This document shows positions 7,394 to 16,478 of a DNA stretch of 64,000 nt, piece after piece. Every line of letters begins with the position of its first letter. The stretch's first letter is position 1. The notes beneath the pieces are model-generated. The model worked only from the letters and a program-made list of their open reading frames with translations, did not search any database and was not told the origin of the DNA. A program made the translations under genes and the position numbers. The stretch is from assembly GCA_023386955.1 (NCBI GenBank), contig JAEWIS010000023.1:186001-250000 (forward strand), written 5' to 3'. The stretch comes from Bacillota bacterium (GTDB lineage: Bacteria > Bacillota > Bacilli > Paenibacillales > NBRC-103111).

Positions 7394-8167
7394 ATGGACA
7401 TCGTCTGGAAAGGCAATCAGCATACCAACTCTAGCCCGCGTAACGGGATTGTTCCTTTTGTCATCGTCAATCACATCTCGACAGGCACCATGAGCAGTAT
7501 GGACAACTGGTTTACCGACCCCAACAACCAGGTTTCCTCCGCCCATTTCGGGGTAGCCCGGGACGGCAGGATCCATCAATATGTGGCCGTGGACCGGATG
7601 GCCTGGGCTAACGGGATTCCGCAATCACAATTTGCCAGAGCGACAGCCCAAGTCGTGCATGATATGAATATGAATCCGAACCTATACACCGTCTCCATCG
7701 AACACGAAGGAACAAATGGAGATTTGACGGAAGCCCAGTTCCAATCCTCCGTTTGGCTGCACCGGCATATCCGGAAGATCATCCGGGATACCTGGCAGAG
7801 GGATTTTCCGCTGGACACCTACCATGTGTTGGGGCATTACCAAATCAATCCGGTCCAGAAGCCGGACTGTCCGGGGCCGAAATTTCCTTGGGCCCGGCTG
7901 TACCAAACCCTGGCTGAGCCGGAGATAGGAGATGAGGAGATGGAAGAGCTGCTTGCCCGTTTAACGGCATTGGAAGCGCAAAAGGCGCAGTTGGAGGCGA
8001 GAGTGGCGGCGCTGGAGGCTGTGGAGCATCTTCCGGGCATACCCGAATGGGCGCAGGAGGCTGTAAACAAAGCAGTCGCCCAAGGGCTGATTGATACCCC
8101 GCAGGGAGGCTCCTTTGATTTCTACCGTTTTCTGACCATTCTAAACCGCAAGGGCCTGCTCGGGTAA
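7394..8167 (+). CDS. N-acetylmuramoyl-L-alanine amidase (Amidase_2) with coiled-coil tail
   Basis: Cleaves the amide between muramic acid and the peptide stem of peptidoglycan. The Amidase_2/T7-lysozyme-like domain spans about residues 10-170: the first zinc ligand is in VNHISTG, the others in VLGHYQINP and KPDCPGPKF, with EHEG between them. It is followed by a heptad-rich coiled coil (EEMEELLARLTALEAQKAQL) and a short C-terminal segment ending GLLG. There is no signal peptide, which is phage-endolysin-like and may point to an old prophage origin or mother-cell lysis. GAGAGGGG stands about 7 nt before the ATG at 7394; the upstream ATG at 7364 has no ribosome site. Confidence 0.82.
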   Translation: MDIVWKGNQHTNSSPRNGIVPFVIVNHISTGTMSSMDNWFTDPNNQVSSAHFGVARDGRIHQYVAVDRMAWANGIPQSQFARATAQVVHDMNMNPNLYTVSIEHEGTNGDLTEAQFQSSVWLHRHIRKIIRDTWQRDFPLDTYHVLGHYQINPVQKPDCPGPKFPWARLYQTLAEPEIGDEEMEELLARLTALEAQKAQLEARVAALEAVEHLPGIPEWAQEAVNKAVAQGLIDTPQGGSFDFYRFLTILNRKGLLG

Positions 8168-8191
8168 TGCAACAAAGTCTATCACGCTACG

Positions 8192-8236
8192 AAAAAACGG
8201 CACCTCCCGGGAAAGGATTTCCCTAAGGGGGTGCCG
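8192..8236 (-). terminator. Terminator of gltX
   Basis: CGGCACC (8198-8204) pairs with GGTGCCG (8230-8236); on the minus strand T6 follows at 8197-8192. Confidence 0.85.
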
Positions 8237-8249
8237 TGTTGTGTTTTCC

Positions 8250-9701
8250 TTACAGCCGTGCCAGGCTTGCCTTCAGACGGCTCAGGGCTTCGGCCTTGCC
8301 GATAATCTCCAGAATGTCTGTGGCGCCTCCAGGTGTGTTCATCAGGCCGGAAACGGCCACACGGGCTACCCACATCAGGGCTCCGGCTTTGATGCCGGCA
8401 GCTTCACTCAGGTTCTTCAGACGCTCGAACAGAGCATCATTCTCCCAAACATCCGCCGATTCCAGCGAATCGATGATGGTGGGGAGCAGTTCCTTGGCCA
8501 GCTCGGCAGTGACCTTGTTCTTCTTGTTGACGAACAGCTCCACATCCAGCTCCGGCATGGCTTCGAAGAAGGCGACCATCTCCGGGATCTGGGAAAACTT
8601 CTCCAGACGGGACTGGATCAGGGTCAGCAGCTTGTCCTTGTTGATTTCCGGCTTCGTAATGGCCTTCTCCAGGTAAGGAGCGGCCAAGGTACGGAAGGCG
8701 TCAACGGGCAGCTTGCGGATGTATGCGCTGTTGAACCAAAGAAGCTTGTCGTAGTCGAATACAGCCGGGGACTTGTTGATGGTGTCCACACTGAATACAC
8801 GAGACAGCTCCTCCAGGTTGAAGAACTCTTCATTGGTGTTCCCCGGGCTCCAGCCCAGAAGCGCAATGTAGTTAATGATAGCCTCGGGCAGGTATCCATC
8901 CTCCACCAGATCCTGGAAGCTTACGGAGCCGTGGCGCTTGGACAGCTTGGACACCGAGCCATCCTCATTCCGGCCCATAATGAGCGGCAGATGCACGAAG
9001 ATTGGCGTTTCCCAGCCGAACATGCTGTACAGCTGCACATACAGAGGGGTGGAGGTGACATACTCGGAGCCGCGGACCACATGGGTAATATCCATCAGAT
9101 GGTCGTCCACTACGTTGGCCAGATTGTATGTAGGATAACCGTCGGCTTTGATCAGGACTGCATCCTGAAGCTCCGCATTGTCAATGGAGATTTCGCCGAA
9201 TACCGTGTCCGTATAGGAGGTTGTGCCGGTCAAAGGATTCTTTTGGCGGATGACATACGGCAGGCCGGCTGCCAGCTTGGCTTCCACCTCGGCCTGGGAC
9301 AAGCTCCGGCAGTGGCGGTCATAGCCGCCTGAACCGTTTTCCCCTTGGAGAGAGGAGAGGCGTTCTTTATCGCAGAAGCAATAGTACGCATGGCCGTTCT
9401 CCACCAGCTTGCGGGCATGCTCCAGGTAAATGTCTTTGCGTTCGCTTTGCACGTAAGGCCCGCGGCTGCCGCCGATATCGGGGCCTTCATCGTGGTGCAA
9501 TCCCGCCAGGTTCAGGGTATCATAGATGACCTGGACGGCTTGATCCACCAGCCGTTCACGGTCCGTATCCTCGATCCGGAGTATGAAGGTGCCTCCTTTG
9601 GACTTGGCCAGCAGATAGGCGTATAGAGCGGTTCTCAGGTTGCCGATATGCATGTAGCCGGTTGGGCTGGGTGCGAATCTGGTTACGATGGGGTTCATCA
9701 T
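8250..9701 (-). CDS. gltX: Glutamyl-tRNA synthetase
   Basis: Attaches glutamate to tRNA-Glu (class Ic). Signatures: RFAPSPTGYMHIGNLRTALY at the N-terminus (HIGH-type), RIEDTDRER, GRNEDGSVSKLSKRHGSVSF (KMSKS as LSKRH), and a helical anticodon-binding C-terminus ending SLARL. At 483 aa the length is normal; in Firmicutes that use Gln-tRNA amidotransferase it is usually non-discriminating. The open frame runs to 9836, but the family N-terminus begins at the ATGATG at 9701/9698, and AAGGAG is about 12 nt upstream. A strong terminator follows. No cysS or epf neighbours are visible. Confidence 0.94.
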   Translation of the reverse strand: MMNPIVTRFAPSPTGYMHIGNLRTALYAYLLAKSKGGTFILRIEDTDRERLVDQAVQVIYDTLNLAGLHHDEGPDIGGSRGPYVQSERKDIYLEHARKLVENGHAYYCFCDKERLSSLQGENGSGGYDRHCRSLSQAEVEAKLAAGLPYVIRQKNPLTGTTSYTDTVFGEISIDNAELQDAVLIKADGYPTYNLANVVDDHLMDITHVVRGSEYVTSTPLYVQLYSMFGWETPIFVHLPLIMGRNEDGSVSKLSKRHGSVSFQDLVEDGYLPEAIINYIALLGWSPGNTNEEFFNLEELSRVFSVDTINKSPAVFDYDKLLWFNSAYIRKLPVDAFRTLAAPYLEKAITKPEINKDKLLTLIQSRLEKFSQIPEMVAFFEAMPELDVELFVNKKNKVTAELAKELLPTIIDSLESADVWENDALFERLKNLSEAAGIKAGALMWVARVAVSGLMNTPGGATDILEIIGKAEALSRLKASLARL

Positions 9702-9920
9702 GGTTACGTGGCTGCTCCTTCTTGAATCTTGTTTATAAGCTACTCCATATTGTAGCAGGAAGCCGGCATAAAGCCAATGCCCCGGGAGTTTGGGGGCCTG
9801 TCGGGAGGGCTGTGAAAAGGGAGAGCTTTTTTTCAAGAAAAAATTAACTTGCTTCGCAACTCTTTCCGTTTGTCCGAGTATAACTTGGTATCAAATTTCT
9901 TCAGCATGCGGAGGTACATA

Positions 9921-10532
9921 ATGACGAGATTCAGAAGAGTGGCAGCTTTGACGCTGGCCTTCTTCCTGGTGGCCGGAGGAGCGGCGATTGCCGGCTCCCG
10001 GTGGGGCTCCTACGAAGGATATTCCAAGGTCCAGGTGAATGCCAACGGATCAACAATTAACAGCGCGGTTCCCGCGATCATGATGAATGGCGCAACGATG
10101 CTGCCCTTGCGGGAGACTGCATCGGCGTTGAATTCCTTTATCAAGTGGGATGACGGCAGTCAGACGGCCAATATCTACCGGCCCAATGTGAACATGATCG
10201 TGTCCCAGGAGCTGGATGAGAAGAAAGGCACCGTCACCAGCATTTCCAAACCCTTCTTTAAAGTAGGCTTGGGGTACAATATCCGGTTTTTCGTTTTCGT
10301 CCAGATGGATTCCCTCAAGACCACTGTGGACGGCTTCAAAATCAGTGTACTGGATCCCAACGGCAATGAGCTGGACAGCCGGGTATCCTCCGAATCCATC
10401 TATGATTATCTGTGGTCCAACGCCGCCTTCAATATCAAATTCTCCGAAGCCGGGAATTATACCGTCCGGTTCGCCCTTAAGGTGGACGGAGATTTCGTAA
10501 CCGTAGGCGAAAAGCTGATCGTATCTGAGTAA
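9921..10532 (+). CDS. Secreted stalk-domain protein
   Basis: Protein of 203 aa with a signal peptide (MTRFRRVAALTLAFFLVAGGAAIAG) and a copper-amine-oxidase N-terminal-like stalk domain (about 35-85; MMNGATMLPLRETASALNSF, IKWDDGSQTANIYR). The second half (about 95-200) looks like a beta-sandwich of Ig type (SEAGNYTVRFALKVDG). It is probably extracellular; binding partner unknown. GGAGG stands 6 nt before the ATG at 9921, so the longer frame from 9849 is rejected. A short terminator hairpin follows. Confidence 0.75.
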   Translation: MTRFRRVAALTLAFFLVAGGAAIAGSRWGSYEGYSKVQVNANGSTINSAVPAIMMNGATMLPLRETASALNSFIKWDDGSQTANIYRPNVNMIVSQELDEKKGTVTSISKPFFKVGLGYNIRFFVFVQMDSLKTTVDGFKISVLDPNGNELDSRVSSESIYDYLWSNAAFNIKFSEAGNYTVRFALKVDGDFVTVGEKLIVSE

Positions 10533-10586
10533 CCTCTGCCAAGCGCAGGTCGCCTTCCAAAACGAAACCGATTATGTTACATTGAG

Positions 10587-10615
10587 AAGAGTCGCCGTCA
10601 GGTGACTCTTTTCTT
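10587..10615 (+). terminator. Rho-independent terminator
   Basis: AAGAGTC (10587-10593) pairs with GACTCTT (10604-10610), followed by TTTCTT. Confidence 0.65.
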
Positions 10616-10663
10616 GTATCATATCCGCAATACCAGATGCTGATTGAAGAAGGTGACTGACTG

Positions 10664-11158
10664 ATGAATCATAACAGTGGCAATGTTTGGTTTGAGCGTT
10701 TCGCCAATGCCGGCGAGAATGAATACGCGCTTGTAGGCAGTGAGCTTGTCCGCGGCGGCTATGCTGCCTTCAGCGACCTGCTGGACGGCTTGCGCCGGCG
10801 TTTGGCCGAGGCGGAAGAGGAGCAAATGGATCAATTGAAGGAGATGGTGGAGAAGGGCAGGCGTCTGATTCCTGATCCCGGAGCCATCAGTCCGTCATGG
10901 GAGACCGTATGGGAGGATTTCGACCGGTACATCGGCTATAAGCAGGAGGCGATGTCCACAGTAGCGGTGCCGGAGCGGGCAGGGGAGTGGCAGATTGTCA
11001 TGAACAACCCCTATACCAATGAAGGAATCGCCTGTTACCCCGGTTTGTCCTTTCCAGAGGCGACATATCTCTACGCATACTTCCGCAAGGATCTGAAGAA
11101 GAATGAATATCTGCGGCTGCAAAAAATCGTGAATCTGCTGATGGTGCAGGGCGACTGA
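10664..11158 (+). CDS. Conserved-looking cytoplasmic protein of unknown function
   Basis: Protein of 164 aa without signal or membrane segment and no domain I recognise. It has an acidic helical middle (LRRRLAEAEEEQMDQLKEMVEKG), tryptophan-rich stretches (SWETVWEDFDRYIGYKQEAM) and a segment ITNEGIACYPGLSFPEATYLYAYFRKDLKKNEY-like in pattern, which reads as a genuine folded protein. AAGGTG precedes the ATG. Codon use matches the flanking core genes. It is followed by the DUF1292 gene 80 bp later and may share its transcript. Confidence 0.6.
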   Translation: MNHNSGNVWFERFANAGENEYALVGSELVRGGYAAFSDLLDGLRRRLAEAEEEQMDQLKEMVEKGRRLIPDPGAISPSWETVWEDFDRYIGYKQEAMSTVAVPERAGEWQIVMNNPYTNEGIACYPGLSFPEATYLYAYFRKDLKKNEYLRLQKIVNLLMVQGD

Positions 11159-11238
11159 TTTTGGAGCTTCATTGACCTGCTTCTGGGAAAATGTTACGAT
11201 ACAAGAAGCACGTACATCACATGAAATGAGGTTTCCAA

Positions 11239-11541
11239 ATGACCGAACACAACCACGATTGCGGTTGCGGGCATGATCATGACCATGAACACGAAGAAGA
11301 AGTCTTCTTGATTGCCGATGAAGAAGGCGTCGAACGCGAAATGGTAATGGTTTATTCCTTCGAATGCGACGAGAACGTATACGCTGTGCTGCTTGACCGG
11401 AACAATCCGGAATCCGACGGCGTCATCTTCCGTATTGAACAGGAAGGCGAGGACGCTTACCTGGTCAACATCGAGAACGATGAAGAGTGGCAGAAGGTTG
11501 TTGCCGCTTATGACGAGATCGTTGCCAGCGAACAACAATAA
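11239..11541 (+). CDS. DUF1292 family protein (YrzB-like)
   Basis: Protein of 100 aa, very acidic, with a His-rich start (HDCGCGHDHDHEHEEE) followed by the DUF1292 core (about 22-95: YSFECDENVYAVLLDRNNPESDG, VNIENDEEWQKV). The family is common in Firmicutes, often near yrrK/yrzL-type genes; its role is unknown. The His/Cys head could bind metal. GAGG precedes the ATG by about 8 nt, and a strong hairpin terminator follows. Confidence 0.8.
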   Translation: MTEHNHDCGCGHDHDHEHEEEVFLIADEEGVEREMVMVYSFECDENVYAVLLDRNNPESDGVIFRIEQEGEDAYLVNIENDEEWQKVVAAYDEIVASEQQ

Positions 11542-11557
11542 ATAATGCCTGTAAGTC

Positions 11558-11586
11558 AAAGCCCGCTCCGGTCAGGAGCGGGCTTT
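11558..11586. terminator. Bidirectional terminator
   Basis: AAAGCCCGCTCC (11558-11569) pairs with GGAGCGGGCTTT (11575-11586), between convergent genes. Confidence 0.85.
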
Positions 11587-11613
11587 GCTGCGTTCGCAGT
11601 GGGATATATCAGG

Positions 11614-12033
11614 CTACTTGCGGGGGTTGTAATACATCACCCGGCCATTGAACAGATGCAGCTCGGCCTTGAGCTTACGGGCCAGATGCTTGCAGAATTC
11701 ATTGGCCTTGGACTTATCCCCGTGGGTGGCGCCGTCCGGCAGCACCACTTGGATATAATGGCGTTCCTGGCCATCGCTGTCCTCCGTACCTACTCCGGTC
11801 ACAATGTACCGGTAAGCCTGATGGTTGCCTTTTAAGTAAAACCAGGTATCCTTGCCTTTGGGTGCGGTTTCAATCGTATACGGAAAACCCTTGTCATCGT
11901 ATTCCCAGTCCAATTGCTGTGCTGTCAGCTCCAGCTGGCTCCTGTAAGCGTTCAGGAGCTCCCTCAGATCCTCCAGGGATACGGATGGCACCGCAGATCC
12001 CTCCACCAGCTTGATATAGGCATTCTGGCTCAT
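11614..12033 (-). CDS. Small protein, probably DUF1885-like
   Basis: Protein of 139 aa, no signal or membrane segment. The opening MSQNAYIKLVEGSAVPSVSLEDLRELL and the later YRYIVTGVGTEDSDGQERHYIQVV and KANEFCKHLARKLKAELHLF resemble, from memory, the Bacillaceae DUF1885 proteins whose structure is known but function is not; that assignment is tentative. GGAGG stands 7 nt before the ATG. It lies downstream of speA but is separated from it by a terminator. Confidence 0.6.
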   Translation of the reverse strand: MSQNAYIKLVEGSAVPSVSLEDLRELLNAYRSQLELTAQQLDWEYDDKGFPYTIETAPKGKDTWFYLKGNHQAYRYIVTGVGTEDSDGQERHYIQVVLPDGATHGDKSKANEFCKHLARKLKAELHLFNGRVMYYNPRK

Positions 12034-12107
12034 AACAATCCCTCCGTCAGCAGCGGTACCTTCACAATTTCGTCACTAGTATCATATCACTAAAAACGCA
12101 TTCATTC

Positions 12108-12148
12108 AAAAAAACATCCCGGATGCCTCGGAGGAGACATTCGGGATG
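12108..12148 (-). terminator. Terminator of speA
   Basis: CATCCCGAATG-type stem (12148-12138 with 12125-12115) followed on the minus strand by T7 (12114-12108). Confidence 0.85.
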
Positions 12149-12169
12149 CTGATTCTTGCATGGGGGACA

Positions 12170-13642
12170 TCAGAAGATAGCGGAGGTTTCCACAATCACC
12201 TTCACGAACTCCAGCGTGCGGTCCTCCGGTCCTTTGACCGGCAGGCCCACCTCTACGTGGTCCACAATATAATCGATGTTCTCCTGGGAGATAACCTCTC
12301 CCGGAAGCAGAATAGGAATACCGGGAGGATAGGCATAGATGAATTCTGCAATGATCCGGTCCGCCGATTCCCGGAAGGGGATCAGCTCGGTATCGCCATA
12401 AAAGGCGTCCCGCGGTGACAGGGTCAATTGGGGGATAGGAGGCGTCTCCAGGACCACCAGCTCCATAGCTTGGCGGATGTTGTAGTTCTCCTCGGACAGC
12501 TCTCTTAAGGCTGCCAGAAGCAGCTTTACGGTCCCCACATTGTCCCCGGGGGTGATGAAGCACAGAATGTTATACAGGTCGGACATCTCGACTTCAATGT
12601 TATGATGCTCCCGCAGCCAGTTCTCCACATCAAAGCCGGTCAGGCCCAGCTCCCGCACGTGGATGGTCAGCTTGGTCGGGTCCAGATCATAGGTGGCGCC
12701 TTCACCGAGAATCTCCCGCCCGAAGCAACGCAGTCCGGGAATTTCGTTGATCCGCTCCCGGGCATAATTGCTGAGCCGGATGGCCTCATCGGCCATAGCC
12801 TCCCCGTGAAGCGCCAGGTTGCGCCGCGCGGTGTCCAGGGACGCCAGCAGGATATACGAGGTGGAGGTGGTGGTCAGCATGCTGAACAGCGTCTGCACAC
12901 GCTTGAAGTTGATGCGGTTGCCCTTCATGTTCAGGATGGAGCTTTGGGTCATGGAGCCGCCCAGCTTGTGCATACTGGTGGCAGCCATATCCGCGCCGGC
13001 TTCCATCGCAGACAAAGGCAGCTTGTCGCTGAAGCCGATTAGTGCGCCGTGGGCTTCGTCCACCAGAACAGGAATATCGTAGCTGTGGACCACCTCGACG
13101 ATTTCCCGGAGATCGGCCGAGATGCCGAAGTAGGTCGGGTTGATGACCAGAACCGCCTTGGCGTCCGGATGTTTCTCCAGGGCGCGGCGGACGGAGCGGG
13201 TGGATACCCCGTGGTCAATGCCATATATGGGATCGCGGAAGGGCTTCAGAAAGATCGGCTTGGCTCCCGCCAGAATGATGGCGGACAGCACAGACTTGTG
13301 AGCGTTCCGCGGTACGATTATTTTGTCGCCTTCATTGCACACGGCCATGATCATGGTCATGATGACCGTGCTTGTGCCCTGCACGGAAAATATGGTGTAG
13401 TCCGCTTTATAAGCGTCCGCCGCAAGCCGCTGGGCTTCCCGGATTACCGCCGTCGGCTGGTGAAGATCGTCCAGCGGGGCTATATTGATTAAATCGATGG
13501 ACAACGCATTGTCCCCGATAAAATTCCGGAATTCAGGATCCATGCCAACCCCTTTTTTGTGGCCGGGTATATGGAATTGGACTGGATTATTCTCCGCATG
13601 TCGAAGCAATGTGGAGAATAAGGGGGCTTGCAGGTGGTCCAT
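12170..13642 (-). CDS. speA: Arginine decarboxylase, PLP fold type I
   Basis: Converts arginine to agmatine, the first step of the agmatine route to polyamines. It is 490 aa, the same length as B. subtilis SpeA, and closely similar along its length: QFHIPGHKKGVGMDPEFR near residue 22, SVQGTS, VLVINPTYFGISADL, VDEAHGALIGF with the PLP-binding Asp, and SMHKLGGSMTQSSIL carrying the Schiff-base lysine (about residue 227). The C-terminal Orn/Lys/Arg decarboxylase domain ends FVKVIVETSAIF. It is probably monocistronic, with a terminator downstream. Related lysine decarboxylases share the fold, so substrate is inferred from the similarity to SpeA. Confidence 0.9.
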   Translation of the reverse strand: MDHLQAPLFSTLLRHAENNPVQFHIPGHKKGVGMDPEFRNFIGDNALSIDLINIAPLDDLHQPTAVIREAQRLAADAYKADYTIFSVQGTSTVIMTMIMAVCNEGDKIIVPRNAHKSVLSAIILAGAKPIFLKPFRDPIYGIDHGVSTRSVRRALEKHPDAKAVLVINPTYFGISADLREIVEVVHSYDIPVLVDEAHGALIGFSDKLPLSAMEAGADMAATSMHKLGGSMTQSSILNMKGNRINFKRVQTLFSMLTTTSTSYILLASLDTARRNLALHGEAMADEAIRLSNYARERINEIPGLRCFGREILGEGATYDLDPTKLTIHVRELGLTGFDVENWLREHHNIEVEMSDLYNILCFITPGDNVGTVKLLLAALRELSEENYNIRQAMELVVLETPPIPQLTLSPRDAFYGDTELIPFRESADRIIAEFIYAYPPGIPILLPGEVISQENIDYIVDHVEVGLPVKGPEDRTLEFVKVIVETSAIF

Positions 13643-13840
13643 CAGAACATCCCTTCCTCTCTTGCGGATTCGCCGCTAAAAAAATCAAACAAAATGAGTA
13701 TATCAAATCGCAACTAGGATGCAAGCAGAATTTTAGATTTTGGCGGAATTTTGTACAGAAAGGGGGGGGCGGACACAAAAATTTTCGGTTTTTGGCTGGT
13801 TTTCTTGCGGATATGGAAGGAAATGGGGTTAAACATTTAC

Positions 13841-13879
13841 AAAAAAATAAAAAACCTGAGGCTATAGCCAGCAGGCTTT
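13841..13879 (-). terminator. Terminator of the tetR-type gene
   Basis: On the minus strand AAGCCTGCTGGCTATAGCC (13879-13861) forms a stem with the following GCCTCAGGTTTT, then T-rich sequence (TTTTTTATTTTTTT). Confidence 0.65.
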
Positions 13880-13887
13880 AAACAAAA

Positions 13888-14553
13888 TCAGGAGCGTTTG
13901 GCAATGCCGTGCATCAGCACATCTATCGTCCAGTTGATTTCTTCCTCATCATCAATGGGGATTTCCGGCAGCAAAATCGAATGGGTCAGCACCATCCCCA
14001 CAATGGTAGTGACGCTAAAACGGATGATGCGAAAGCTGGGAGCCTCCATAATCTGGCCCTGCTCCTGGAAGTGTGCGTACAGCCGGCCGATCCGTTCAAA
14101 CACGTATTGGGAGAACAATACCTTGACCTGGCCCAAGAGCTCAGGCTGGAACGGCAGCTCCTGAATCACAATCCGCAGAATCTTGGCATTCTTGCGTGCG
14201 AAATTCAGCCGGTCACGGAGCACGGTTTTATAGAAATCCTCAATTTCGGTATAAGGCTGATCAAGAACCTTGGCGAAATCCCGCATAAACAAGGGGGCGA
14301 CTGTTTTCGCCAGGATGGGGCCTACAATGGACAAGAGCAAATCCCGTTTGGTTTTGTAGTGGCGGAAAATGGTGCCCTCCGCAACCCCGGCACGCTGGGC
14401 AATTTCGCTGGTGGAAGCGGCTGAATAGCCTTTCTCGGAAAAAATTTCGGTAGCGGCTTGAATGATCTTCAATTGCTTCTCCGTTTTTTTTCCGTCATTG
14501 CCTTCCATAAGCAGCAGCATGTCCTCCAGCCATTGCTCTGTATTCTCTGCCAT
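13888..14553 (-). CDS. TetR-family transcriptional repressor
   Basis: Protein of 221 aa with an N-terminal TetR HTH (about 25-75: IIQAATEIFSEKGYSAASTSEIAQRAGVAEGTIFRHYKTK) and a ligand-binding helical C-terminal domain, of the YhgD-like type. AAGGGGGA precedes the ATG. It is the last gene of the ATPase-permease-tetR unit, starting 54 bp after the permease. Two copies of a GTGAGTAATCACTCA palindrome flank the promoter at the head of this unit; I infer that this protein binds them and represses its own operon, being released by a toxic compound exported by the transporter. Confidence 0.85.
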   Translation of the reverse strand: MAENTEQWLEDMLLLMEGNDGKKTEKQLKIIQAATEIFSEKGYSAASTSEIAQRAGVAEGTIFRHYKTKRDLLLSIVGPILAKTVAPLFMRDFAKVLDQPYTEIEDFYKTVLRDRLNFARKNAKILRIVIQELPFQPELLGQVKVLFSQYVFERIGRLYAHFQEQGQIMEAPSFRIIRFSVTTIVGMVLTHSILLPEIPIDDEEEINWTIDVLMHGIAKRS

Positions 14554-14606
14554 AGACGTTCCCCCTTAAATGCGCCAAGAAATGACACTTTCCTTGCACT
14601 ACCTTA

Positions 14607-15647
14607 CTATATTTTCCGGTGCTTGCGCAATGCGAGCACATTGGCTGCCATAAAAAAGAGCGACAGCCCCAACAGCACATACACATCCACCGCGATAGCG
14701 TCCCAGCCCTGTCCGCGTATCATCACATTGCGCAGGGCATCCGCGCCGTATTTCAGGGGCATCAGATGGGACAGCCAGCGCAGCCACCCGGACATGCTCT
14801 CCAGATCGAACAGACCGGAGAAAAAAACCTGGGGCACGATTACCAGCGGGATAAACTGCACCATCTGGAATTCGGTATTGGCGAAGGCCGACAGGAAGGT
14901 ACCGAAGCTTAAGGCCGTGACAGATAAGAGCAGGGTAATCAGCAGTACGTACCAGAAGGAGCCCACCATGAGCATACCTAGCACTTGGATGCAGTACCAG
15001 GCGATCAGAACGGCCTGCAGCAGGGTGAAAATACCGAAGCCGGCAATGTAACCGGCGACAATCTCCCAACGCCGCAGAGGGGTGGCCAGCAGCCTTTCCA
15101 GCGTACCGCTGGTCCGTTCCTTCAGAAAGGAGATGCCGGAGATCAGGAAGACGAAGAAAAAGGCGAACACACCAATGAGTACCGGACCGAAGCTGTCAAA
15201 GGAGGCCATGTCTGCCGATCCGTGCAGGTAGTTGAACACGGGAACCGGGGCAGCAGCAGCGGGCGCCATAGCAGCGGCTTGTGTCTGGAAGGTCTTCTGC
15301 AGCAGCAGCATCACCGCCCGGTTCCGGGAGGGATCGCTGCCTTCCAGCTTGACCTGCGGCTTCTGGCCGTCCAAGGTCAGGTAAGCATCCGCTTTTCGGC
15401 TCTCTAAAGCAGCTTCGGCTTCGGTTACAGAGCTGTATTCCGTTACAGATGCACCGTTTTGGGCGACAGCCGCAGAGAGGTTGGCGGGAACACCCACTGT
15501 ACCGATTTTGGGGACATAGGTATCTCCGTTAAAAACCAGGTACATCAATGTCAAAATCAGCAGGGGAGCGGCGATCATTAATGCCATGGTACGTTTGTCG
15601 CGGATAAATTGCCGCAATATGCGGATAATCAAGGCCCGGATTCTCAT
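14607..15647 (-). CDS. ABC-2 type transporter permease
   Basis: Membrane component of an exporter, 346 aa. One N-terminal helix (IAAPLLILTLMYLVF) is followed by a large external domain (about 45-170, with an Ala/Pro-rich piece) and five hydrophobic helices containing LKERTSGTLERLLATPLRRWEI, the ABC-2 permease signature. The start is the ATG at 15647, which overlaps the ATPase stop (ATGA, 4 bp) and so is translationally coupled; the longer frame from 15773 runs inside the ATPase gene and is rejected. Confidence 0.87.
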   Translation of the reverse strand: MRIRALIIRILRQFIRDKRTMALMIAAPLLILTLMYLVFNGDTYVPKIGTVGVPANLSAAVAQNGASVTEYSSVTEAEAALESRKADAYLTLDGQKPQVKLEGSDPSRNRAVMLLLQKTFQTQAAAMAPAAAAPVPVFNYLHGSADMASFDSFGPVLIGVFAFFFVFLISGISFLKERTSGTLERLLATPLRRWEIVAGYIAGFGIFTLLQAVLIAWYCIQVLGMLMVGSFWYVLLITLLLSVTALSFGTFLSAFANTEFQMVQFIPLVIVPQVFFSGLFDLESMSGWLRWLSHLMPLKYGADALRNVMIRGQGWDAIAVDVYVLLGLSLFFMAANVLALRKHRKI

Positions 15648-16378
15648 GCGCGGATACCTCCGTAATACAGGAATGCCTCTTCGATGGTATGGCTTCCCGT
15701 GTCGTCCTTCAGCGCTTGCGGGGTACCTACGGCAATCAGGCTGCCGTCCCGGACCATGCCCAGCCGATGGCATTTGTCCGCCTCATCCATCACATGGGTG
15801 GTAACGAGAATGGTGGTGCCGCCGCGGCTAAGGTTCTCCAGCTCATCCCAGATGGATTTGCGAAGCACCGGATCGATACCGACGGTGGGCTCATCCAGTA
15901 TCAACACCTCAGGCTGGTGCATCAAAGCGATGGCCAGGGATAACCGGCGCTTCATGCCCCCGGAATAGGAGGCAACAGGCTTTTTCATATGCTCCGTCAA
16001 ATTCACCAGCTCCAAAACCTCCGCCATCCGCTTAACCAGCCGTGAGCCTTTTAGTCCGAACAACGAACCGAAGAACTCCATATTTTCCTTGGCGGACAGC
16101 TCGCTGTACATAGCATCCGACTGGGCCATATACCCAATTTTCGTAAGCATCTCCAGTTTAGGCATGAGGGTGCCCAAAACGGTTACCGTCCCGCTTGTCG
16201 CTTCATCGATCCCCGCCAATATTTTTACCAGGGTGGTTTTGCCGGAGCCGGAAGGGCCCAGCAGACCAAAGATTTCCTTGTGGTAAACCTGCAGATGAAT
16301 GCCGTGGAGCACCTCTTTTTCCTGGAACCGCCTGCTGACTCCCTCGGCTCGAAGACAGATCGTCCGGTCTGTTTCCAT
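15644..16378 (-). CDS. ABC transporter ATP-binding protein
   Basis: ATPase subunit, 244 aa. Walker A GPSGSGKTT (about 40-48), Q-loop MAQSDAMY, signature YSGGMKRRLSLA, Walker B LILDEPTVGIDP and switch His TTHVMDE are all present. Together with the downstream permease it forms a drug- or lipid-type exporter. GGAGG lies 6 nt before the start. Transcription should start between the two TetR-type operators at 16428-16494. Confidence 0.9.
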   Translation of the reverse strand: METDRTICLRAEGVSRRFQEKEVLHGIHLQVYHKEIFGLLGPSGSGKTTLVKILAGIDEATSGTVTVLGTLMPKLEMLTKIGYMAQSDAMYSELSAKENMEFFGSLFGLKGSRLVKRMAEVLELVNLTEHMKKPVASYSGGMKRRLSLAIALMHQPEVLILDEPTVGIDPVLRKSIWDELENLSRGGTTILVTTHVMDEADKCHRLGMVRDGSLIAVGTPQALKDDTGSHTIEEAFLYYGGIRA

Positions 16379-16427
16379 TGTTTTTCCTCCTTAGAAGAAC
16401 CTACTTCAAGTGTTGACTGGTTGCAAA

Positions 16428-16443
16428 GTGAGTAATCACTCAC
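16428..16443. promoter_or_regulatory. TetR-type operator 1
   Basis: GTGAGTAATCACTCAC: 6-bp perfect half-sites GTGAGT/ACTCAC around AATC. It lies just downstream of the -10 box of the minus-strand promoter. Confidence 0.85.
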
Positions 16444-16449
16444 AAGTTG

Positions 16450-16478
16450 ATTATAGTCTGGCGAATGGCTTTTGTAAA
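16450..16478 (-). promoter_or_regulatory. SigA-type promoter of the ABC-tetR operon
   Basis: On the minus strand TTTACA (16478-16473), 17-bp spacer, TATAAT (16455-16450). Operator 2 abuts the -35 box and operator 1 covers the start region, a geometry expected for repression. Confidence 0.85.

Noticed and set aside
8241-9332. 363-aa + strand frame opposite gltX
   Set aside because: Shadow of the glutamyl-tRNA synthetase; no ribosome site and low-complexity GC-driven composition.
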